From: Acidobacteriota bacterium
Lineage (GTDB): Bacteria > Acidobacteriota > Vicinamibacteria > Vicinamibacterales > 2-12-FULL-66-21
Reading direction: 5' to 3'
Length of the DNA stretch: 7,692 bases
Assembly: GCA_020200195.1 (NCBI GenBank)
Contig: JAIVJE010000096.1
Coordinates: 1 to 7,692 of the forward strand
Shown here: positions 1-5,378 of the stretch, piece by piece
Numbering within the stretch: position 1 is the stretch's first letter
Layout of the letters: each line of letters begins with the position of its first letter
Made by a program: the position numbers and the translations under genes
The notes under the pieces: generated by a model
Seen by the model: only the letters and a program-made list of their open reading frames with translations
Database searches by the model: none
What the model was told of the DNA's origin: nothing

Positions 1-1144
1 CGCTGTTGATCGTGTCGGGGTTGATGATTCGAACGTTCATCGCGATGCGTCAGGTCGACCCAGGTTTCACGCGACCCGAGGAGGTGCAGACGTTCGTTCT
101 CGCGATACCGGGAAGCTTGATCAGCGACCCACAACAGGCGGTGCGCACGTTCGAGGGCGTTGTCGAACAACTGGCGCGCGTGCCCGGCGTCACCTCCGTT
201 GGTCTCTCGTCTTCCATCACGATGGATGGAGAAGACAACGGCAACTACGTCGCGATTGAGGAATTCCCCGACCCGGAAGGGACGATGGTCAAGCTCCGGC
301 GGTTCAAGAGCATCGGGCCCCGGTATTTCGAGACGATGGGCAATCGGCTGGTGGCAGGGCGCTCGACACATGGAACGACATCTACCAGCAGCGGCCCGTC
401 GTCATCATTTCCGAGCCACTCGCGCGGGAGTACTGGGGAGAGCCGGCGAAGGCGATCGGCAAGCGCGTCCGCGGCAGTTCGTCGCGATTTCCGTGGCGCG
501 AGATCATCGGCGTGTCCGGTTACGAGCTCGACGATGGACTGACGCAGCCGCCGACACCGATCGTCTACTGGCCGATGCTGAATGAGAGCTATCGGTGGCG
601 CACGATGGCGTACGCGGTGCGGTCAACGCGCGTCGGCGCACCAGGCTTTGTTCGCGAGCTCGAGCAAGCGGTCTGGTCGGTCAATCCGAATCTGCCGCTC
701 GCGACCGTGCAGACACTCGAGGAAATCCAAGTGAGCTCGATGACGCAGGCGTCTTTCGCTCTGGTGATGCTGGGCATCGCCGCGAGCGTCGCGCTGCTCA
801 TCGGCATGGTCGGCATCTACGGCGTGGTTGCCTACGCGGCGGCGCAGCGAACGCGCGAGATCGGCGTCCGGATGGCACTCGGCGCCCAAATCGGGGATGT
901 GCGGAAAATGTTTCTCCAGCATGGGCTGTGGTTGACGACCATCGGCATTGCGATCGGTATCGGCATCGCGCTCATGCTCACGCGCGTGATGTCGGCGTTC
1001 CTGTTCGGCGTGGGCCCGATGGATCCGATCACATATGCCGCGGTGTCCGCCGTACTCGCTGGAATGACGCTCGTGGCCACCTATCTCCCCGCGCATCGCG
1101 CCTCGCATGTCGATCCTGTCGTGGCCCTGCGGGCGGAGGCGTAG
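1..1144 (+). pseudogene. ADOP-family MacB/FtsX-like ABC transporter permease, C-terminal half, frameshifted
   Basis: This is the C-terminal half of an inner-membrane permease of the MacB/FtsX class, in the long two-module form common in Acidobacteriota (ADOP). The window opens at the end of a membrane helix (LLIVSGLMIRTF, then VDPGF). A periplasmic MacB-PCD-like domain follows, with the family landmarks FETMGNRLVAGR (about 328-362), WNDIYQQRPVVIISEPLAREYW (371-436) and GKRVRG. The FtsX core has three hydrophobic segments near 756-845, 920-1015 and 1029-1095, and the cytoplasmic motif TREIGVRMALGAQ, typical of the family. It ends LPAHRASHVDPVVALRAEA with TAG at 1142-1144. The frame changes between 361 and 370: frame one runs open to 542 but becomes S/R-rich nonsense after 362, while the second frame (open from before 371) carries the family sequence. 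Eight bases separate the conserved Arg and Trp codons where nine are expected, which fits a 1-nt deletion. Family assignment is strong. Whether the lesion is biological or a sequence error is open. The 5' part lies outside the window. Confidence -1.
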
Positions 1145-1328
1145 TCGGATCTTTCCGATTGGCAGCTTGAACACGGAAGCAGTACCGCAGCAAACGCCTG
1201 ACGCCCGTCACTACTGGCTCCTCCGGTATCGCCTGGACCAGGCGCAACGATCAGGCGCTTCGCTCGTCCTGCCGACGGCCGATCAGGCGCGGTGCGATCA
1301 GCCCAGCGCACCCAGCACGGCGCCACGC

Positions 1329-1355
1329 CAGCGGGAACATCCGGCCTTCCCGTTG
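1329..1355. repeat. 9-bp stem-loop between convergent genes
   Basis: CAGCGGGAA (1329-1337) pairs with TTCCCGTTG (1347-1355) across a 9-base loop, with one G-U pair. It lies between the permease and kinase stop codons and could be a bidirectional structure or part of a repeat family. No T-tract follows on either strand, so a factor-independent terminator is not supported. Confidence -1.
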
Positions 1356-1422
1356 CGCGGATTGTTCGCGACGCGAGCTCGCCTGCGTTGGCACGGTGAG
1401 CTTCGCCTGGATCGAATGCGAG

Positions 1423-1549
1423 GGTTGGCTTGCCAACCGTAGCTCGCTCGCAGACAAGACAGGCCCGCCTTCGCCAAGGCTACGGCGGGCATCCTTCGCC
1501 TGCATTCATGAGCGAAGGATGGTGGACCAGATTTGTGCGAGTTCGAACC
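1423..1549. repeat. REP-like intergenic palindromic element, copy A
   Basis: Three hairpins stand in series and lead into a conserved core. They are GGTTGGC-TT-GCCAACC (1423-1438), GCCCGCC/GGCGGGC (1463-1469/1484-1490, with an inner GCC-AA-GGC), and a perfect 10-bp CATCCTTCGC/GCGAAGGATG (1490-1499/1512-1521). The right arm of the last hairpin runs into the core aggatggtggaccagattt (1516-1534). That core recurs exactly at 4634-4652 in the other intergenic region. The similarity continues to AGTTCGAACC at 1540-1549, in the same register as AGTTGGAACC at 4658-4667. Over the 34-nt block 29 positions agree. This is a dispersed, probably non-autonomous palindromic repeat; no coding capacity is seen. 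Confidence -1.
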
Positions 1550-1700
1550 CACTGATCAGCTGGATGAAGCTCGTGGATGCGCTCCGGAACGTCGCACGAC
1601 GCATGCGGATCGACGTCGAAGCTCGCTCGAACAACTCTCGATGAGTGCTCCTCTACTACCTCTCCGATCGGCCAATTATCGCATCTTCGCCGGCGTGAAC

Positions 1701-4274
1701 TCACTCCAGTGGCGGCCGCGATGGCTTGAACTGCCACAGGATCGATCGCATGAAGAGCGCCTGCATGACTATGCGGCCGTCACGCGTCCATCCCGGCGTG
1801 TTCATGTCGATATTGAAGCCGGGTAGTACCACTTCGACGCTTCCGGTCCGGGGATTGATGACGGCCGCGGGCCAGAACCATGAATCTGCGGAAACGACGC
1901 GATGGATGATGCGGCCATCGGGCGCGACAGCGTTGGGGGCAAGATTGTCCCCGTCCGAGAGCCGCACGCTGCTCTTCAACACGATAGGCTCCTCGATCCC
2001 TCCGTCAACGGGAACGCGCACGAGTCGGCCGCCTTTGGCATCGGTGAACGCCACGACCAGGTATCGTCCATCGGGAGTGAACGCCACGCCATCGCCCGCG
2101 CGAACTCGCTCGGGCGCGCCATCGGACGTCGCCGAGACCTTCCAGATCGCGCCGGAAGAGGCGTAGGAGATCGTCGTGCCGTCCGGAGACCCGGCAAGCT
2201 GAAAGATCGTACCGGCACGCACACGCGGCAGTTTCCGGATGATGCGTCCGTCGGCCGCCGACGCCAGGGTGAGCACACGATTCGGGAAACTACCGCTGAA
2301 GAATGCCACGGCGTCATCGCCGATCATCGACATCGGCCACGTCGTTTCTTCCTGAGTGTCGAGGAAGGGCGATGGATCTTTCCCTTTCGCCAGCACGAGG
2401 ATCCGATCCCGACCCGCCACTTTCGCCGAGATCAGCACCCGACCGTCCGGCAGCGGAACAACCGGAGCGTAATCGTTGACGGCAGGCACCGGCGTGCGTT
2501 CCAACGAGCCGGACACTGGTGAGTAGGAGAAAATCTCGGTCGATTGCTCGACCTGATCGATGTACACGGTGCCGTCGCTCGAGATGTCGAGGCCTAAAGG
2601 GCGTCCGGTGACCGTCATCAGCTGCTGAACTTCTGCAGATCCGTCGCGGGGAATGCCGACAATGGCGTGGAGATTGCCCGCGGGAACGTCGAGGAGCACC
2701 CAGTTGTTGCCGGCAGTGGCGAGCGGGAACGTCCAGTAGCTGCTTGGGTCGATTTCCAATGTAGGAGCCAGCCGGCGGATTCGGCCGGACTGCAAGTCCA
2801 GCGACAATACATGGTCCTTCTCGTCGCTGTGCAGCGGTGCCCCGAGGAATACCGCCTCGCGACCGTCCGGAAAGACGGTCAGGGCGGGCTGATATCCCCA
2901 CATCCCCAGCCGGGCAGGAAGCGGGTCCAGTCGTCCCGTATCGGGCCAGAAACGATGAAGCTGCCGGCCGGCTGTCCCGAGAGGCCGCACCACAAGAAGG
3001 CTGCCGTCAGGTAGTATGTGGGGGCTCCCCGCAGCGTCAAGCACGAGCCGTTCCTCGCCGCCGACCACAGGAATGCTGAAGATACCCGTCACGAAAGCAC
3101 GGTCGTAGTACACCTTCGTCCCGTCGGCGGACCAGCTCAGATCGACCACCATTCCGCGGCTGCGGTCGCGCGTCAGGACGGCCCAGTGACCCGTCTGCGG
3201 CTTCATCACCGCCACCTGCGTGAGGCCGTCGACGAACACCTGAAACGCCAACGTCTGACCGTCGGGAGAGACGCGCGGCACGATTCCAACAGGTGGCCCG
3301 CTCAGCCGCTCCCCGTGCCACTCCAGCGGCTTCGATTGCCGGGCTGCGCGCCACTGCTCGCCCGCCGCAAACGCGCCGGCCGCCACCGCGAGCGCCAACA
3401 GCGCGACGAGCGTTCGCCGGCGCCACGACCGGGACGTTGACGACGTGGCATCGGCGCCGGGGTCGTCGAACGGAGCCTCGAGATCGAGGAGGATGTCGCC
3501 CATGTCGCGCGCGCGGCGCTTCGGATCCTTTGCGAGGCAGCGCCGCAGCACTATTCGGACTGCGTCCGGCGTCGCCGCCGGCAAGCGCGCCCAGTTCGGT
3601 TCTCGGTCCAGGATCGCCGCGATGGTGTCTGAGACCGTCTGGCCCTGAAACGGGCGCTCGCCGGCGAGCATCTCGAACAGCACGCACCCGAACGCCCACA
3701 CATCGGTGCGGCGATCCACGTGCAGGCCGCGAGCCTGCTCGGGACTCATGTACGAGGGCGTCCCGACGAGGAGTTCGCGTGTCATCGTCGCGGACAAGGA
3801 ATCCACCGTGAAGGATTTCGCGAGACCGAAGTCGAGCACCTTCACCACGTCTGCGTTGGTGGTCGCGATATTGGCCGGTTTCAGGTCACGATGGATGATG
3901 CCGCGCTCGTGCGCCGCGTCCAGCGCGTCGGCGATCTCGCGCGCGATGGAGAGCGCCTCGTCGATCGGGAGCCGTCGGCGCGAGAGGATCTGCGCGAGAT
4001 CTTCTCCGTCCACGAATTCCATCGCCAGGGCGCGCCCATCGAAGCTGTAGATCTGCGCGATGTGTGGATGATTCAGCGTGGCGAGCGTTTTCGCTTCGCG
4101 CTCGAACCGCACCACCCGGTCCCGGTCCTCGGTGAATGCGGCCGGCAGAATCTTCAATGCGACGTCGCGATCGAGCGTGGTATCGCGGGCGCGATACACC
4201 TCGCCCATCCCGCCGGCGCCGAGCGGGGCTAGGACTTCGTACTGACCGAATCGGGTGCCGACGGCCAGTGACAT
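1701..4274 (-). CDS. Membrane-anchored serine/threonine protein kinase with extracytoplasmic PD40/TolB-like beta-propeller
   Basis: 857-aa Hanks-type kinase that should phosphorylate Ser/Thr on cytoplasmic targets, with a probable sensor outside the membrane. In order: Gly-rich loop GAGGMGEVY (19-27), ATP-binding Lys in VALK (K41), catalytic loop HRDLKPAN (128-135), DFG (148-150), activation segment ending GTPSYMSPE (171-179), and DVWAFG (191-196). All key catalytic residues are present, so it should be active. A single hydrophobic segment, about 289-305, follows a basic stretch. Residues from about 320 to the end form a propeller-like region with repeated xPDG-type turns (SPDG 336, SADG 382, LPDG 421, FPDG 468, LPDG 608, SPDG 696, TPDG 733, APDG 784). 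I chose the ATG at 4274 (MSLAVGTRFGQYEV) because family members start just before the kinase fold and a TATAAT lies 9 nt upstream. The frame is open to an ATG at 4529, but the extra 85 residues look non-coding. The gene is monocistronic between two repeat-rich gaps. The ligand is unknown. Confidence -1.
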   Translation of the reverse strand: MSLAVGTRFGQYEVLAPLGAGGMGEVYRARDTTLDRDVALKILPAAFTEDRDRVVRFEREAKTLATLNHPHIAQIYSFDGRALAMEFVDGEDLAQILSRRRLPIDEALSIAREIADALDAAHERGIIHRDLKPANIATTNADVVKVLDFGLAKSFTVDSLSATMTRELLVGTPSYMSPEQARGLHVDRRTDVWAFGCVLFEMLAGERPFQGQTVSDTIAAILDREPNWARLPAATPDAVRIVLRRCLAKDPKRRARDMGDILLDLEAPFDDPGADATSSTSRSWRRRTLVALLALAVAAGAFAAGEQWRAARQSKPLEWHGERLSGPPVGIVPRVSPDGQTLAFQVFVDGLTQVAVMKPQTGHWAVLTRDRSRGMVVDLSWSADGTKVYYDRAFVTGIFSIPVVGGEERLVLDAAGSPHILPDGSLLVVRPLGTAGRQLHRFWPDTGRLDPLPARLGMWGYQPALTVFPDGREAVFLGAPLHSDEKDHVLSLDLQSGRIRRLAPTLEIDPSSYWTFPLATAGNNWVLLDVPAGNLHAIVGIPRDGSAEVQQLMTVTGRPLGLDISSDGTVYIDQVEQSTEIFSYSPVSGSLERTPVPAVNDYAPVVPLPDGRVLISAKVAGRDRILVLAKGKDPSPFLDTQEETTWPMSMIGDDAVAFFSGSFPNRVLTLASAADGRIIRKLPRVRAGTIFQLAGSPDGTTISYASSGAIWKVSATSDGAPERVRAGDGVAFTPDGRYLVVAFTDAKGGRLVRVPVDGGIEEPIVLKSSVRLSDGDNLAPNAVAPDGRIIHRVVSADSWFWPAAVINPRTGSVEVVLPGFNIDMNTPGWTRDGRIVMQALFMRSILWQFKPSRPPLE

Positions 4275-4283
4275 CGCGCGCAG

Positions 4284-4289
4284 ATTATA
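4284..4289 (-). promoter_or_regulatory. -10 element (TATAAT) of the kinase gene, probably leaderless
   Basis: On the minus strand a perfect TATAAT occupies 4289-4284, followed by nine bases (CTGCGCGCG) and the ATG at 4274. Transcription normally begins about 6-8 bases after the -10, so the mRNA would start at or within about three bases of the ATG, leaving no room for a ribosome binding site. No good -35 is visible at 16-18 bp. The leaderless start is inferred from spacing only. Confidence -1.
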
Positions 4290-4291
4290 CT
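4286..4291 (+). promoter_or_regulatory. Divergent -10-like element (TATACT), overlapping the kinase -10
   Basis: TATACT on the plus strand shares four bases with the minus-strand TATAAT of the kinase. Five bases later stands a GTG (4297) opening a 34-codon frame. The symmetry of the AT-rich island in GC-rich DNA could let it fire both ways. No clear -35 on this strand. It could be an accidental by-product of the kinase promoter. Confidence -1.
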
Positions 4292-4296
4292 GGCCC

Positions 4297-4401
4297 GTGC
4301 CCTCGTCCGATCCGAGCCGCATCCTCCTCGGCGTGGCCCTGCTGACCGGTTGCTCCTGGACCAAGCTGTCGCTCACGCGCATGTTCTCGCTCACGATGTA
4401 A
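4297..4401 (+). CDS. Possible 34-aa lipoprotein-like peptide or 5' remnant of a lipoprotein gene
   Basis: A GTG-started frame divergent from the kinase encodes 34 residues. The stretch RILLGVALLTGC (residues 8-19) resembles a lipoprotein signal: a basic residue, a short hydrophobic core and a lipobox LTGC with Cys19. Only 16 residues would remain after processing (CSWTKLSLTRMFSLTM), then TAA at 4399. There is no ribosome binding site, but a TATACT lies five bases upstream, so it could only be read as a leaderless message. An Asp in the n-region is unfavourable. It may be a real micro-lipoprotein, the surviving start of a decayed lipoprotein gene, or chance. I do not recognise a family. Confidence -1.
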   Translation: MPSSDPSRILLGVALLTGCSWTKLSLTRMFSLTM

Positions 4402-4523
4402 CGTTGATTGAACGCGTGCTGGCCGGCAGTTCGAAAACGGCACGACGGTACAGCCTCTGCGTCGACGAAGACGGGCCGGTGCGAAGCGGCGGCTTTGCCG
4501 GCGGTAGCTGTGGCGATCCTGAC
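4402..4523. other. Intergenic DNA without a recognisable gene
   Basis: GC-rich sequence between the small lipoprotein-like frame and the first palindrome. One plus-strand frame stays open from about 4350 to 4583, but its translation (CVDEDGPVRSGGFAGG and similar) shows no recognisable fold and its end is encoded by the palindrome. It could be a relic of a gene that began at 4297 and lost its frame. Nothing further is supported. Confidence -1.
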
Positions 4524-4570
4524 GTCCACCTCCGCGGCTCGGACCTAGCGCTGAAGCCGCTACGGTGGAC
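4524..4570. repeat. Imperfect 15-bp intergenic palindrome
   Basis: GTCCACC-tcc-GCGGC (4524-4538) faces GCCGC-tac-GGTGGAC (4556-4570). Twelve of 15 positions pair, around a 17-base loop that contains TAGCGCTGA. The terminal GTCCACC/GGTGGAC recalls the GGTGGACC of the REP-like core 65 bp away, so this may belong to the same composite repeat family. No function can be read from it. Confidence -1.
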
Positions 4571-4604
4571 ATCCTGCGCGTGATGATTTAGCTCGCTTGG
4601 CTTG

Positions 4605-4667
4605 CCATCCGAAGGTCGCCCAAAGGGCGAGTGAGGATGGTGGACCAGATTTTCACCAGTTGGAACC
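4605..4667. repeat. REP-like intergenic palindromic element, copy B
   Basis: A nested hairpin has an outer stem CCATCC/GGATGG (4605-4610/4635-4640) and a perfect inner stem TCGCCC-AAA-GGGCGA (4616-4630). The right arm opens the core aggatggtggaccagattt at 4634-4652, identical to copy A (1516-1534). AGTTGGAACC follows at 4658-4667 in the same register as copy A. The stems differ in sequence from copy A while the core is kept, as expected for a dispersed palindromic repeat family. It lies between the kinase and the second kinase locus. Confidence -1.
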
Positions 4668-4769
4668 GTATGGCTGACTGGCTGCTACGATCGACAGCCT
4701 CGGCCCTGGCGAAGTAGGATCGGGCAGGTCGATTCCTCCTCGAGCTGACCTTCGCAATGGCTCGACGCG

Positions 4770-4812
4770 TATGATCAGATCGCAGACGTCGGAGTCGCGG
4801 AGCCGATCTGAT
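4770..4812 (+). promoter_or_regulatory. Possible -10 (TATGAT) overlapping a 9-bp inverted repeat upstream of the second kinase
   Basis: TATGAT at 4770-4775 is one base from the -10 consensus; a weak CTGACC (4745-4750) lies 19 bp upstream. A perfect 9-bp inverted repeat, ATCAGATCG (4774-4782) and CGATCTGAT (4804-4812), starts inside this -10 and ends 21 bases before the ATG at 4834. It could be an operator over the transcription start, or a hairpin at the 5' end of the mRNA. Both readings are inference; no ribosome binding site is visible before 4834. Confidence -1.
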
Positions 4813-4833
4813 GACCCCGCACGATAGGCTGAC

Positions 4834-5180
4834 ATGAAACTCGACCGATTGCAGCGGCTGACGGGATGGGTGACGAGCGCACTCGAGCAGTCGCCTGCCA
4901 CGCCGGAGACGTGGCTACAGACGGTCTGCACGGACGACGCTGCGCTTGCGGAGGCGCAAACGCTCACGCGCGCTGCGGCGTATGTAGGAACCCTGATCGA
5001 GCAGTTCGGCGACCGCGAGGCGACCTTTGAGGAAACGCGTGCAGTCGACTGGAACTTCCCGACCGATCGAACGACGTTTGCTCGGCGGATTCTGGGCCAC
5101 CACCTCCCTCATTTCATTCGGTCGGGCGGACCATCCCGGCCTCGGGCTCATACGTCGGACGCTTCGCCTCCGACAGCTAG
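4834..5180 (+). pseudogene. N-terminal fragment of a second serine/threonine kinase (N-lobe degraded)
   Basis: From ATG 4834 the first ~70 residues form an Ala/Leu-rich helical region (MKLDRLQRLTGWVTSALEQ, then TVCTDDAALAEAQTLTRAAA), like the short domain that precedes the kinase fold in many acidobacterial TPR kinases. Residues 88-99, GHHLPHFIRSGG (5095-5130), look like the beginning of a kinase: a GHY-like start and then IRSGG where IGSGG of the Gly-rich loop is expected. After that the frame gives P/S/R-rich nonsense. No VAIK lysine, alpha-C helix or hinge is found. Kinase sequence resumes in another frame at about 5184-5190, only some 55-60 bases later, where roughly 100 codons should lie. 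So most of the N-lobe is deleted. In the downstream frame a TAG at 5178-5180 blocks read-through from upstream. The upstream frame itself remains open to 5508 but is not coding there. Confidence -1.
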
Positions 5181-5378
5181 TGCGATCCCGGTCTGGTCCA
5201 CCAACCTCCGCACTGCGACGTCAAGCCAGAGAATGTCATCACTGATGCGCCACGATCAGCCAAGCTCCTCGACTTCGGGATTGCCAGACATCTTCTTTCG
5301 CCCACCACGCGGGGCAGAACGGGCTCGGCAACCGCCGTCCTTGCATCGGGCGACCGCCTCGCGGGCACGATCGGGTAC

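Larger units (their letters stand above)
1145..1700. other. Gene-free stretch rich in inverted repeats
   Basis: No convincing gene lies in these 556 bases; the short open frames on both strands are low-complexity translations of repeats. What it holds: a TCGGA/TCCGA hairpin directly after the permease stop (1145-1158, no U-tract, weak terminator candidate); a GCCTGG-A-CCAGGC palindrome at 1231-1243; two copies of the 11-mer CGATCAGGCGC at 1248-1258 and 1280-1290; a 9-bp stem (one G-U) at 1329-1337/1347-1355; the palindrome GCGAGCTCGC at 1373-1382; REP-like copy A (1423-1549, separate entry); CTGATCAG at 1552-1559; and TCGACGTCGA at 1610-1619. The permease and the minus-strand kinase converge here, so terminators are expected, but none has a classical U-tract. 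Confidence -1.

Noticed and set aside
1145..1158. Factor-independent terminator of the permease
   Set aside because: The stem is only 5 bp and no run of T follows.
1516..1549. tRNA 3' end on the minus strand (GGTTCGAAC followed by TGGTCCACCA)
   Set aside because: The T-stem does not pair, the distance from the T-loop to CCA is about five bases too long, no acceptor partner exists upstream, and copy B lacks the TTCGA loop.
1251..1552. Small minus-strand proteins across the repeat region
   Set aside because: Their sequences are translations of the palindromic repeats (AKAG, SYGWQANP-like strings) in several frames at once, without a start signal.
4275..4529. N-terminal extension of the kinase to the ATG at 4529 (85 extra residues), or to internal ATGs at 4382 or 4322
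   Set aside because: The extension has no recognisable domain. Family members begin just before the kinase fold, and the TATAAT at 4284-4289 would lie inside the extended gene.
4350..4583. 77-aa plus-strand frame downstream of the lipobox-like peptide
   Set aside because: It has no start signal or recognisable motif, and its end is encoded by the 4524-4570 palindrome.
5137..5190. Degenerate VAIK motif (SAIPVW, around 5182-5199 in the upstream frame)
   Set aside because: The same bases read GLVH in the frame that continues into DVKPEN, which is the better explanation; the supposed lysine is also a proline.
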